A DNA stretch of 64,000 nucleotides, taken from contig CM077599.1 in NCBI GenBank assembly GCA_039654915.1, positions 24,241,501 to 24,305,500 of the forward strand. Direction: 5' to 3'. The stretch's first letter is position 1; each line of letters opens with the position of its first letter. The notes below the pieces were generated by a model. It was not told the origin of the DNA. It did no database searches and worked only from the letters and a program-made list of their open reading frames with translations. Below, one piece after another: positions 36,189-48,865 of this stretch. The stretch comes from Aquilaria yunnanensis. Lineage: Eukaryota; Streptophyta; Magnoliopsida; Malvales; Thymelaeaceae. The position numbers were made by a program, and so were the translations under genes.

Positions 36189-37285
36189 GGCAAAAATCTC
36201 AAATTCGTCACTAAAGTTTTTTTGTCCGAATCTAACAATATTGTTTAAAAATGGCTCAGATGTGTCAGTGAATCTTAAAAAATAACAAAAATAGTAAAAA
36301 TAACAAATTATGAAATTATTTGGGTGACTATATAACTTTGAAAAAATATTAGGGACTTTACTTATTTTGTAGGAAAAAATATCAAATTTCCTGCTAATAT
36401 TTTGAAGTGGGCTCAAATTGGCCACTAAATTTGTTCTTATATTGAACTAGTTAGCCAACCACCATTTACAGCCGGTAGTTTTGCTGTCCCTCCACAACAC
36501 TAAAATCGTGTTGCTCTTGCACCACTGTTTACGAGCTAAGTCCAAAAAATATGTTTAGAAGGCAATAGCTCATCTAAGCAGTTTCAAGCCACAATTCCTT
36601 TATTTTCCCTCAATCTCACTGTTGTTTCTGTCCTAGAAACTTTATCTACTTGCTTGTGGACGAGCCACGTGAACTTACCCTTAGCCATCAATAGCTGAGA
36701 TACTATCAACAATTAAAGCAGAAACCTCATCCTCACACCCGAAACTAAAGCCTTCAAATGGGAAAATTCAAAAATGAAAGTGAAACCCCATAAAATAAAA
36801 CAAAAGTTCATGTGTTTTTTAACTTGAAACCTTAATCTTCAAAAATCAGGTTGAAACTTGAAAATATGACTTTTAAAAAATTTGAAGAAGATACAAAAAA
36901 AAAAAGAAAAAATCAAACCATGTAAAAACTTTTAAACTCTACACATTTTTTACCGTCAAACTCTGTGGACAAGTGCTAAGAGGTCTTCATACAGTAGCCA
37001 ATGGTTGCTAGCTAAGATCCTCAAGAAAGAGAGTGATTTCTAGCAACTAATTACTTAAGGTACTTAAAGTTTGTTAAAAATTTAATTATCACCTAAACAT
37101 TTCAAAACTTATTATTATTAATATTTTCTTTTAGCTTTTTAATAGATAGTGCCATATTCACCTCCAATTTAAAACTTCAATGACACATTTGAGTTTGTTT
37201 TTAAACATTAATGGTAGATTCAGACAAAAAGACTTTAGTGACAAATTAGAGTCTAACCCAAAATATTGGTAGTAAATTTAAGATT
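36189..37285. mobile_element. Fold-back/MULE-like element with about 200-bp inverted repeats
   Basis: The left arm (cgtcactaaagtttttttgtc, from about 36208) is the inverse of the right arm (gacaaaaagactttagtgac at about 37222-37241), and similarity continues for about 200 bp inward with gaps. The core of about 600 bp contains no recognised gene. No clean target duplication was found, so the outer limits are approximate. Confidence 0.6.
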
Positions 37286-38803
37286 TTTTATTTATATAAA
37301 CCAAAAACTGATTGGACTGTATTTTTCTTATCTAATTAATTCGTATTGTTTGGATTATCTACAAAGATAAAAATTGAAAAACTGATAGTTTACCAGAGAC
37401 TGCAATATTCAGAGAGTAAGCTGTACTACAGCTGCTGTAAAGTACATGAACGAGTCAAGTACAAGTTACGCCGATGTCAAAATGGCAAAAATCCGGGCTT
37501 AGTTCCAATAATCAATGTCTATTTCGCCAGTCCATTTTTTGACCACCAGATTGGGTCTAGCTGCGGCTGGTGATGAAGAGCGTTTCAAGTTATGGTTTTG
37601 GTACAGAATTAGTTGAAAATTTTCAAGAATTATAACCACCAAATAATGAATTAAATAAAGGAACGAAATGATGTGATGATGATGATAATATTGTAACAAG
37701 GAGCGATAGACCATTTAAAAGTTAGAGGTAACAAATTTTGAATGATAAGTAACACTTGATATCGTTGACATATGTGTTTGTAAGTTTTGGAATTTTTCTG
37801 CTTTACAATAACAAAACAAACATCTTAAAAGTTTTGAGATGAGGTGTTGATCGAGGATGATGACTGATTTCTTTTCTCTTGTTTATTTTAACTCTTAGTT
37901 TATGATTGTTTTGATTATACTATTAAACACCTTGGTTTTTTAATGGTTGTTTTCCTTGAAACGTTTTGCTAATTTTTCCTGTGAAGCATGTTCCAATTAT
38001 TGTAAGTATAGCCGGATTTTTAATTTGTAAAATTTACATTGGTGTTAATGTTTCCCTAAATAAAAAATAGTTAAATTATTTATTTTTTTTTAAAAAGGCC
38101 GAACCTAGACCTTCCCCGCTTGGGCTAAGTAGTGCCCGGATCTCCCAAACCCAAGCCTAGGCTAGTTGACCACCTCTAGTAACACCTATTTGTTTTAACT
38201 TAAATTAACTTAATGTAAAATAAATTATTTTTTTATATTTTTTTAAATCAATGTCATTGGAAATAGGTGTAGTAATCTATTAAAAGTAAAATTTTATGAT
38301 GTTATAAAATTTCTACAAATTTTACCTTCCTAGGCAATAAAAAGGAAATATTAATAAAAATTTAATAATATTATAAAAATTTTATTTTAAATGATCTATT
38401 ATATCTACGTAGTATTGATTTTGAATTAAATTAGTTATGGACAAAAATTATAAAAATAAAACTAAGAAATAAAACTTGGGTTACTCGCAACTCATGGGGT
38501 TTCCCGATCCAATCAAATTAAAGTTAGCACCTTAGGTTCTTTTGAAGTTTACCGAAGAAGGTCTTAGACTTTAACCTATATGGATTTGACTATTGTGATG
38601 AACCATCATAATTTTTGCTTCTATGTTTAGGTCAAAAAAGATAAAAATTGGGGTTGATAACCTTGCTTCTTTCGGTACAAATGGTGACACAAATTAAGGG
38701 CATAAATCTGGAAATTACCATTATTGCTTCCGGACGGGGTAACATTAATGTGTGTGTACGACACAAAATAAAGTTTAACACTCTAATCAAGATTTGGTAG
38801 CCA
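37286..38803. other. AT-rich intergenic sequence
   Basis: No gene or clear element. The short frame at 37346-37573 has no recognised domain. Confidence 0.4.
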
Positions 38804-38813
38804 AAAGAGATTA

Positions 38814-39274
38814 GGGTAAATTACAAAAGCTACCCCTATGGTTTGATTTAATCTACACTTTGCCCTCTCTATTTTGAAAAACCCACACTTTACCTGTTAC
38901 TTTCTTTATAGTGTCCGATAACAACTTCTGAAACCCTAAATTAAACTTTTGATAACTATGTTCAAGTAAGTTCAAGATTTTTTATATTTTTTTCATAAGT
39001 AACTGACCTTTAAAAAAATACTGATATGTATTTATAGAAAGAAAAATGAATTTACAGAGAGGAAAAATTGATAATTTAAAATATCTATTAACTATAAAAA
39101 AAATATTGGAGAGATCAACATTACTAGAAGATGACTATTATATAGTTTGAATTACAGTTTCAAAAATTATTATCGGACAGTATAAAAGAACCAACGGCAA
39201 AGTGTAGGTTTTCAAAAATAAATGGACAAATTATAGATTAGGGTAAACCTCATGAAGTAATTGTCACTTTCCCC
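38814..39274. mobile_element. MULE-type MITE upstream of the WAG-like gene
   Basis: Arms of about 150 bp are inverted: tctacactttgccctc...gtgtccgataacaacttctgaaa on the left, tttcaaaaattattatcggac...gcaaagtgtagg on the right. A perfect 10-bp direct repeat, aaagagatta, flanks it (38804-38813 and 39275-39284). It ends about 320 bp before the WAG-like start codon, so it lies in the promoter region. Confidence 0.85.
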
Positions 39275-39591
39275 AAAGAGATTATGTGAAACCTATTCTT
39301 CTCTGTAAGCATGTAAAACCTATTCTTTTAGAGCAACCAAACCATCGAACTTATATGGAATTAACCTCGAACCAAATACGTATTAAAATACTCTTCATGT
39401 ATAATTAAATCTCGTTAAATAAAAAAAACAACCAATACCAATATAATGGGCTCTTGCCTGAACTGGGCCCAAAGCCTTCACAAATCAAACACTGTTTTCT
39501 ATAAGCAAGTCTGTCGCCTAAAGCTCATAAGACCCAGCCCCCTCACCTTCTAAATTCCCCCCGCCCCCCGTCTTTCTACCATAGCTTCGTA

Positions 39592-42500
39592 ATGGAGCCA
39601 TGGGCCGACGATTTAGCCGACGATCTGCAGAGCCTTAGCTTTACTTCCACGTCCACTGCCGTGACCAGTACCACAATCAACCGGAGCACAAGCTGCGGAT
39701 CCGCATCGGCCTCCTCCCTCGGCGCCTCTGCCCACGGCTCGTTCTCCGCCAAGCCCGTGCGGTCCCTCTCCCTTGCGGACCTACGGTTCTCCCTCCGCCT
39801 CGGTTCCGGTGACATCGGCTCCGTCTACCTCGCCGAACTCAAATCCCCGTTGCCGGAGAGCAACACCGGGAAGAATGACAGCAGCATTATCTTCGCGGCG
39901 AAAGTGATGGACAAGAAGGAACTGGCGAGCAGGAGCAAGGAGGGGAGGGCGAGGATGGAGAGGGAAATACTTGAATCACTTGACCATCCCTTCTTGCCCT
40001 CGCTTTTCGCCGCTATTGACTCTCCCAAGTGGCTCTGCTTGCTGACGGAGTTCTGCCCCGGCGGCGACCTCCATGTCCTCCGCCAGCGCCAGCCCCTCAA
40101 ACGCTTCCACGAATCCGCCGTCAGGTAACGCCTAGCCTCCGTTAATCTAAGCCTCTCCCTTTCCTGGGCTTTTCGAATTTCTTCACATCCCTCAGGTTTT
40201 TCTTTTTCTTAAAAAAAAAACTTCTGAATATTTGGTCGGGGCTTTTTCTGATTTCTGAGTTTGATGGGCGAGAACAGTGGGCCCGCGTTCATGGCTGCCA
40301 AGCGTGGACCCCACGAGACGTGGTTATGTTCTTCATGCTTTCCGCTGGAACGATTCGTAGTCGTAATTCGTTATCTGTGTTTGGCTTACACGGTAAATTT
40401 GTGATCGAGTGCGGTCGAGTCCACGCTAGGAAGATAGAATAAGATTGCTGAAGCTACCGCTAGTGTTGTCGTCCAGAGTACGGTACGTCCGCTAGTGCGT
40501 GAAGTCCGTTACTTGTCTAAAGTATACCCCCCCCCCTCTCCCTTCTTGGTATCACAAAGATGACCTTTTTACTGTTTACAAAATTTAATAAAATTCTGTT
40601 TTTAGTGGATTCATAAAAATGATAGTAAATGAGTAATAATAGATTTTTTTTTCCCTTTTTTGGGTACTAATAATTTGGGATTTCTTTAAAAAAACAAACA
40701 GAGTAAAGTACTGCGAGAAGGAGGCAGTAGTTTTTACTGCTAGGCTACTTTTGTCGGTTAAAGGGGCCAATAAATGCGCTGTTTCCTTTCTCGTGCCGAT
40801 GACAGTATTTTAGTTCCAGAGCTCTACGAGTGGGATGATCATGTGAGCGATTACTATTGACTTGCAAATCTTAATTAAATTAATCATTTAATGGCTCATG
40901 TGCCAGCTTAATATTGGGGTGGTGGAAGTTTCTTTTCGTGTACCCGAAAAGATATTTAGGCTTTCTGTAGGGTATGTTATGTTTAAAAAAATGGTTGGAT
41001 GGTGTTGTCCTATTTGTCTGATTAAGACAAGGTTAAATATTACTATTAGAAGTACATAACAATAAAAAAGTTGTCCCCGTCATTCAGGTCTTACCTGATG
41101 TTGCCCTTGAGTATATGGGATAATTACAATTATTCCTAGAGTTGTACATAAAATTATACTTTATCTCATTCTGTTTAAGAAATTTATATTTTATCTCATA
41201 TATTTTTAATGTAATCTGATAATAACTTTTAAAATATTAATTTAGATATTGCGATAGTCATCTTCCAATAATTTTAATCTGTATAGTATTTTTTTTACAG
41301 TTAATGGACATTTTAAATTATCAATTTTTTCTTTATATATATTTTTTAGTTTTTGAAACAACATTTTTTGAAAGTCAATTAATTATTAAAAAAAAGTACT
41401 GTACAGATTAAAATTACTTGAAGATGACAACCATATAATCTAAATTAAGATTTTAAAAGTTATTATTGAACTGTATTAAAAATACAGGAAGTAAAATATA
41501 TATTTTTTAAATAGGGTAGGGTAAAGTATAATTTCACTTGAACGTTAGGGCCAAACTGTAATTAACTTTATATATATTTGTCAAGCTATTCATCTGTACG
41601 AAAAAATTAAAAAAAAAAGTTAAAAACAAGTAATTATATCTTTGCATTGCTTTCGTAAGTAGTATTATTCGTTGGAATTAAACAATTGGGTTAGCGGTTT
41701 AAGATGGACGATCATGGAATTAGTAATCTAACCTCCAAAAATATTTAATGTTATAGCACCCTTGTGGTTTCTTTCTTGACCGATGGATTAAAGAAAATTG
41801 TTCCCACAATAGTGTAGTTGAGAAAAGTTTGGATTGACTTTGGATAAGAAAATACTGCCAGTACACATTTATAGTATCTGGTCAGGGTTGCTCTTTGTGA
41901 CTCTTCTGTTTTCTTTTCTTTCCTACTTTTTGACCATGCAATATGGCTTTCCATTCCCAGAAAACCCGAGATTGGATATTAAGTTTCCCACATTTTCTGC
42001 TGGCTTTCTGGGATTTTTATTCCAAATTTCTGAGCTTTGTCTGGTTGGGGCCGCGGTCTGTTTACTATTTCTCTTCAGGCCCTCCTCATTGTTTAATGTC
42101 AGCGGTCCACAACACACAGAAAGTACGGAAGTTATTAGAGTTCCTTTTTTGGCACTCTCATTATGGGTTGCAAATCTTCCTTAGGTACCCCATTTTTCTA
42201 AATATAGACGGCGTGATTAACGTCATGATTGGCAATCTCTTGTTTTGGGAATATTGGATTTCGATATGGAAATGATGGTAGGTATAGATACTGATGATTG
42301 AACATTATGGTGTCGTGAAATTTTCCTTTTCTGATTACTCTGGCCAGAGTTAGATCTGCAATGTGTACACTTATTACGACAGTTTCTTTTAGGACATGTT
42401 TACTTGGGTGTACTCAAATAAAATTGACCTTAACGTATCTCTGGTGGACTTTTCAAACATTTTGTTTTGCTGGTAGAAGCTGCTATCCTGAAAGTTGCTT

Positions 42501-43818
42501 GGTTATTTAGTTGCTTTTTCTCCAAAAGATGTTTCTTTTAAATTAAAAAATAAGCTTAGGAGCAAAAGTTTTAGTTGCAAGTTCGGAGCTTTTTCAGTAG
42601 GGTGAGTCACGCCATATAGGGAAGAGCTGAATTCGTAGACTTGGAAGAATTTGGAGGAGCTAGAGACTAGAAAAACGAACTTGTAGAACCCCCTCTTGTT
42701 CTGCTTCTGCATAATGAGGTATATGTAACAAAAAAGCCTCGTTTTTGTCTCTTAAGAAATGAAATATTTATAATAAGAAAAATCGGCTGTGTGCGGTTGG
42801 AGTAGGTCCTTATGTCACACTGGCAACAAGTTCGAAACACTTGTGTTTTCAATTATTTTCATGTCTAATAATCCAAACGGAAATTCTGATTCAGTTGGTA
42901 GAAATGATGGTAGCAAAGGACAAAGCTTGATAACAAAAAGCTATACAGTTAATAGTCAACTGATTGAAGGGTTGGTTTAGCTGCAATATCTTATTGAAGG
43001 CTTGCGTTGTTGTTGTCTGCAGGTTTTATGCGTCGGAGGTGGTGGTAGCTCTAGAGTACCTTCACATGTTAGGTATTGTTTATCGCGATCTGAAGCCAGA
43101 GAACGTGCTGGTCCGAGCGGACGGCCACATCATGCTCACGGACTTCGACCTCTCACTGAAATGTGACGATTCTACGTCAACGCCCCAGATTGTTTCCAGC
43201 CAACAACCTTTGGTTGCAGCTGTCCAAGGTGATAACCCGGTTGATCACCCCCGCTTCACCTCCGCCAACTGCATCCTTCCCAACTGCATTGTTCCTGCCG
43301 TGTCTTGCTTTCACCCCAGGAGAAAGCGCAAAAAGAAGGCTAGCCAGCGTGCCGTGCCGGAGTTCGTTGCAGAGCCTGTTGACGTCCGGTCCATGTCGTT
43401 CGTCGGGACGCACGAGTATCTAGCGCCGGAAATCGTGTCTGGCGAGGGCCATGGGAGCCCCGTGGATTGGTGGACTCTAGGGATATTCATGTTCGAGCTG
43501 TTCTACGGGGTGACCCCTTTCAAAGGTGCGGACCATGAGCTGACCTTGGCTAACATTGTGGCTCGTGCTCTTGAGTTCCCCAAGGAACCAACGGTTCCAG
43601 CCACAGCTAAGGACCTGATTTCACAGCTGCTGGTTAAGGACCCAGCCAGGCGGCTAGGGTCGACGATGGGTGCGTCCGCCATCAAACACCATCCTTTCTT
43701 CCAAGGGGTCAATTGGGCGTTGTTGAGATGTACTCCGCCACCCTATGTACCTCCCCCGTATAGTAGAGAAGTTGTTTCGGATGAAAGTTGTCCCGACACT
43801 CCTGTGGACTATTATTGA
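39592..43818 (+). CDS. WAG1/WAG2: AGCVIII serine/threonine kinase, WAG1/WAG2-like
   Basis: A plant AGC kinase of the PINOID/WAG clade, which phosphorylates PIN auxin carriers and steers auxin flow. Two exons, 39592-40124 and 43023-43818, join in frame across an AG|G Arg codon and give 442 residues. The start [17 protein letters not shown] is the family N-terminus. Visible kinase elements are the Gly loop [10 protein letters not shown] (70-79), Lys104 (AAKVMDKKE), Glu123, [14 protein letters not shown], catalytic Asp200 in YRDLKPEN, and DFD (218-220) in place of DFG, which is diagnostic of AGCVIII. A long insertion follows, with [11 protein letters not shown], a basic membrane-binding patch. 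Activation segment: [16 protein letters not shown]. The C-terminus ends in a Pro/Tyr-rich tail without an FxxF motif. All key residues are present. Confidence 0.96.
40125..43022 (+). other. Large intron of the WAG-like kinase gene
   Basis: A 2898-bp intron bounded by tcag|gtaacg and tctgcag|g. It holds a MITE at about 41117-41570 and a SINE-like stretch with a B-box-like caagttcgaaacac near 42825-42838. Open frames at 41834-42275 have no recognised domain. Confidence 0.9.
41117..41570. mobile_element. MITE in the WAG-like intron, same family as 38814-39274
   Basis: Inverted arms: aaattatactttatctc...ctgataataacttttaaaat on the left, attttaaaagttattattgaac...gtaaagtataattt on the right. Interior phrases such as gtcatcttccaataattttaat match the element at 38814-39274. 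The outer ends are eroded and no clean target duplication is visible. Confidence 0.7.
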
Positions 43819-44419
43819 TATAATTAAAATAAAATAGTAAATAAGGAAAAACTCACAGCATTTATACATTTTTCTTTTACGTGTTCATTAATTTTGCATC
43901 CCCAGCTAAAAAACCATGCATTATTTAGAAATATATATATTCTCTGTTTGACAATAGTGCTAGCTTATTGTGAAGAGTTTCAATTCCGGGAGCGCACAAG
44001 TTTAGATGTGTTATTAAGAAAAACGAACCCGCCTCATAAACAGGAGGCGACAAACGGTTATTGGTTTGTGGAGAAGTCGCCGTCTTGTGGTGTACAGATT
44101 TTATTTGCTCTTGTTCCTGTTCGCTGTCCTTATGTTGGTTGGCCAATAAATAGCAGGCGCGTTTACGATGCTTGTTGGCCATGAACACTGAAAGAGACCA
44201 AACAATCGCATGAAACCACATGTATGGTTGGTGCCTCGCACAGTAGTCTCTTCACAATTTGTACGAACATTGATATCAGGATAAGGATAGATTTGGATTT
44301 GGAATTCCAGTCTTTTTAATTCACTTTGAATTTCGACCGAAACTTCAAAAATTGTATTTATTACTCTCCCTTAACGTCATACATAAACATTGTTGTCTAC
44401 CATTATAGAAAATAAATAC
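43819..44419. other. 3' region of the WAG-like gene
   Basis: Presumed 3' UTR and spacer before the next transposon. The open frame at 43894-44184 shows no recognised domain. Confidence 0.4.
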
Positions 44420-44428
44420 TTAACTAAC

Positions 44429-46401
44429 GGGTTAATCATGTCTGTGGCATTTAACTTTTTATTATTATTCTATATTAGACCATAACATCAAAATCTTATA
44501 TTAAAAGCCATCAATCTCAATTTATTATTTTATTTTAAATTTATAAAAAATAAAAAGTGTTAAAATTGATAAAAAATATCATATAGCATTTCAGTGGTTG
44601 GCCACTGTGGCACAATAAATTATAAATACACTTACCCACGTGTCAAATATTATGATGATATGGGAAAATAAAAGGAAAAATTAAAATAATAATAATAATA
44701 ATAAATAATTTCTTCGTCTCTCCCATCTCTCCCATCTCCACCTCCCTGGATCTCAGCCTCCCCACAACCGACTTGTACGCTATCATCTTCGTCTCTGAAG
44801 AGATTTGGTGTGAATTCAAATTTGACGGGGGACTGGTGTGAACGCAAAGCAAAATTGACGCGGTGATGGTGACCGCGTTAGGCGGTCGCTCGAAGCAGAG
44901 GCGCAAGGTAAATGAACTGCGGGGGAGACTACGACGGGGCCGCGAAACGACAGCGAACGAACGGCACTGCAGGACGAAGGCGGAAGGCGCTGCGATCATA
45001 GGAGTCTTAGTGATGTAGTGATGTTGTCGGGACTGTGGGTAACGATGAATTAAGGGGTCCGAGTCTTGAATTTAAGTGGAAGGATTCAATTTCAAACAAT
45101 TTTGGTTGAGATTTGGCGTCAGTGAAATCAATCAGCTGTGGCTGTGGCGAGGCCGGCTCGTCGGAGGGGATTGGCTGGCAAGGAAGGAAGGTGGGTATCG
45201 AGGGTGGGGGAGTTGGAAGTGGATAGTGGACGAGAGTGGCGAAGGTTGGACAGTCGACGGCGGACGGTGAAGGTGGGTATCAAGGACGGAGGAGATTGCC
45301 AAGGTGGGTATCGAGGGTGGAAAATGCTTTTTCTTTCCATTTTTTTATAAATTTTTATTTTTAAAAAATATTTTCCTGTCTTTATTACCCCCTCCATCGT
45401 GGGTTTTTTACTCAATTTATATTTGGTGCAGAGTTTAAGAAATGATAAATATATATATATTTGGACAATTGTACCTTTGGTCCTTCTCTTTTCTTCCCCC
45501 CTGCCACCAATCATTCAGCCGCCTTCATTTACCGCCTCATGTCGTCCACTATGCTCAATTTCCTCCTCCCTTGGTCGCCCTCGCGTTATCTCTTTGTCGG
45601 CCTTGTCCTGTCACCTATTTTCTTCTTCCCCTTTCTCAATCTGTTGGTCAATCTGTCACTTCCCTTAGTCCGCTCGTCATCCCTTCGCCTCCCTAGGTCG
45701 CCCACTTGTCATCTCCTTGTCTCCTTTCTCCCTCGACATTAGATCTCTTCATTTACATTTGATCTCTCGCATCAAAACACCTTTTTCATGTATGATCTCT
45801 CAACCCATCACCTGTCGCCGACCACCCTAACCTCCTCACCTTGATTTTCTCACCTTGTCACCTCGTCGCCCACCGCCTAACACCCTGACCTCTTCGCCCT
45901 AATCTTCTCCTTTTGTCACCTGCTGCCTGCTACCTTGACCTCTTCACCCCGTCGCTCCACTGCTCTGATTGCCCATCATGACTATGCTAGCGATGCCCAA
46001 TAGGGGGATTGAAGAAACAAAGCAAGAACAAAATGAACAAGAATATAGTAGATGGAGATGAGCAAAATTGTAAAGTTGTGTAAAACTTACTAAAAAAGGA
46101 AAGATACAAAGAATTTGGGACAGCAAAAAAAGACAACTGGAGCAGAAAATCTAGAATGAAGGGAGTAGCTTTCTTCCTTTCCATGTCATCGCCAGCGTTT
46201 GATTATTGTGTCACCATAGCAAATTGCCTCATGTTGACGTGTTATGTGGCCAATTCTATCAATTTTAATATTTTTCATCCTCCAAGCATCTAAAATGAAA
46301 CAATAAATTGATGTTGAGGAATTTTCATGTGAGATTTTGAGATTAAAGTCCATAAAAGAACAATAATAAAAGGTTATGGGTCACAGACGCTATTAACCCC
46401 A
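44429..46401. mobile_element. MULE-type element, 2.0 kb, with two gene-like cores
   Basis: Inverted arms of about 150 bp: gggttaatcatgtctgtgg...ctcaatttattattttatttt...gttaaaattgata on the left, and tatcaattttaatatt...aaatgaaacaataaattgatg...cacagacgctattaacccc on the right. The flanks share the 9-bp repeat ttaactaac (44420-44428 and 46402-46410). The core has a G-rich, gene-like block (about 44820-45340) containing ggtgggtatcgagggtgg and variants three times, and a C/T-rich block (about 45480-45990). Both look like captured exonic or leader sequence, but no protein family is recognised. Confidence 0.75.
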
Positions 46402-46410
46402 TTAACTAAC

Positions 46411-47384
46411 CTATCTCAAAATTCAAATGAAATTGTTTAGTTATAAAAGTCAGTAATTTTTAGTTATTCTCTAGAATATGTTTTCTTACATTCAATAAGC
46501 TACTACTACTTAAGATTATGTGAAATAATTGAATATTTTATAAAATACTATGGATCTAAAGGTACCTAGTATATTTTCATGTAGTATTTTGTTTATTTGT
46601 GAGTAGCCACTTCCATAATTGTAGCATATTTGGCATATCATCTAATATCTCACAATCAATAATGGGATTATTTATCGTCCATTCAAATTTGAATATTGTG
46701 CGTGTTACACTTCATCTGTTCCATATTTTTTGCATTATATTTATTTTAGGTTATCCCAATTTTTTTTGTATCATTTCCATTTTTGGTGAGTTTTATTAGA
46801 CATAATGACCATTTTGTGCTCTTTCAACTTTCATTTTGACAAAAAAATAATTTCCCAATTCGAACAATGCCAGAGATGACCAAATTAATGAAAACCCCGA
46901 CAATGGTTGAGGCAAGGTCAGGAAGGATGCCATGCTTGAGATCGAGGCAGAAGTTGGGGCAATTTATTTCACTACATTAAGTTAAGGAAGCCAAGATAGA
47001 TGGTTGGCTAAGGCTGGGATAGACCGGGGCTGAGGTCGACCATGGCAAGATAGATTCTAAAGGTCTCATAAGGTCAAGGCATTTAGGGATAGGAGATCAA
47101 TTTAGGTCAAGTAGGGAGGTCTAGGCGGCAATTTGGGTCATGGTCCTAAAATGAGAAGGTCAAGGAGGAGGCATGGATGGGGCTATGGTTGGCCATGGCA
47201 AGATGAGGAAGGGAAGGGCATCATTGGAAAGAAGAGTAAGAAAATAGTGATTCTTGGTCGGCATACCAAAGTTATATGGAGCAAACAATGCCAGACAGGG
47301 GAGTAATATATAATACACCAAGAATATTAGTGAGCCAAATCATTGCAATTATGTAATATTATAACCATATATTAATTGCCGACT
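46411..47384. other. Intergenic sequence with a purine-rich block
   Basis: About 46860-47290 is G/A-rich, with recurring ggtcaagg and catggcaaga phrases. No open frame with a recognised domain. Confidence 0.35.
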
Positions 47385-47990
47385 TTTAGGTACTATTCAT
47401 GAACAGTGCCATTTTTTGGGCCTTTTTCTGGACTATATTGACTTTTTTTAAGTTCAGTCCCATTTTCGCAAGTGGAAAAGGTCCTGAGGGCCCGTATTGT
47501 AATTTTCCCAGTTGCAGCCTGCTTTACTTTTGGCAGTGGTTAAATGCGTTTTCAAATCCAGAATTTCTAACCTTTACCATTTAAGTCACTAACTTCGATA
47601 CATATTACATTTTGGTCCCCAAACTTAATAAGTGCTTAATATTATTTCTATTTGCTCTCTTACTCCCCAAACTTTTTTGTTGTTTTTTAATGTACAATTT
47701 TTTAAATCAAAATAAATTAAACACAAATTTTCTATTTCCATCATATCTTTTCATTATTGATAATTAAGTTTTGTGGCATGAGTTATTTAATTTAAAAGCT
47801 TTATGGTTTAATAAAGTAATTTGGTTCATAATTGTTAAAATTGAAAGTGAATTTTTCAAAATAAATTTCTCACAAATATTAAAAATTAGAATTTAAGTTG
47901 ATAAGAATTTTTTTTAGTTAATTATTCTTTAACAAGAAAAAAATATCCATCATTTTTAAACACATACAATGTTATTTTTTAAACAGTGCC
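47385..47990 (+). repeat. Helitron-like repeat, copy in + orientation (truncated)
   Basis: Starts actattcatgaacagtgcc and runs through the aggtcctgagggcccg and cattttggtccccaaact blocks, the inverse of the units at 15.7-23.2 kb. It stops about 130 bp short of the family 3' end, where the next copy begins at acagtgccgattcc. Confidence 0.5.
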
Positions 47991-48843
47991 GATTCCTTTT
48001 TTTTTTTTGCTTTTATGCTGGACATGATTGACTCTTTTTTAAGTTTGGTCCTCTTCTTTCAAGGAAATCATGTCTTGGGAGCCTGTGTTGTAACATTGCA
48101 CGTGTCCCTATTTTACTTTTCTTATAGTTAAACTGCGATTTTAGTCACTGAATTTCTTTTCCTTCCTATTTCGGTCACTAAGCTCGAATCATGTTATGTT
48201 TTAGTCCCAAACTTAATAAATAATAACTACTTAACTATATTATTTCTATATGCTCATTCGGTCTTGAATTTTTTTTTTTTTGCTATTTTTTATGTAGTAT
48301 ATTCTAGAGCAAAACACTAGTCACCATCAATTATTAAATTTTAATATCTAAAGTTTTCTCATTTCATCTCTTAGTCCCTTAATTTCTTTGGCCAAGTTTT
48401 TCTTTTTCTTTTAATCTTTATTAATTGAGTTTTGTAGAATGAGTTATTTAATTCAAAAGTTATATGATTTAATAAAGTAATTTTATCAATAATTGCTAAA
48501 ATTAAAAGCAAATTTTTCTAAATAAAATTTTTCATCAATAATTAATATTGAACTTTGAATTGATAGAAGATGAAATTTTTTAGTAAATTCTCCTTTAGTG
48601 ACACAAAAGATATTCATCATTTCAAAGTATGTACATATGTTATGTTTCGATTATAACTAATCATTTGAATGGTAAAAACATGATATAAAAATGCCCAACT
48701 TAAAATTTAAATAAAGTAAAATTTTAATTTATTAGCATATGTTTATGACAAAAAAAATTTAGTTATTTATTACTGATATTTATTTTAATGATAAATTTAA
48801 TAAAAAAATACTCACTATAAAGTGCGGGTAAAAAAAAAACTCG
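47991..48843 (+). mobile_element. Helitron-like repeat with 3' end, + orientation
   Basis: Full-length-looking copy ending in the hairpin region actcactataaagtgcgggt (48810-48829), which matches the inverse of the hairpin at 15787-15806 at 15 of 20 bases, then ten A and ctcg followed by T. Only one base differs from the CTAG|T terminus of the other copy. Confidence 0.5.
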
Positions 48844-48865
48844 TACTCTTTTATAGTTTTGCTTC

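Noticed and set aside
41834..42275. Open frames of 110-116 codons in the WAG intron
   Set aside because: Overlapping frames with hydrophobic, low-information sequence and no domain. The intron splice sites around them are good.
42781..42990. Possible SINE in the WAG intron
   Set aside because: Only the B-box-like caagttcgaaacac was seen. Ends and target duplication are not definable.
43894..44184. Frame downstream of the WAG-like gene
   Set aside because: No domain, antisense frame also open, and it sits in the presumed 3' region.
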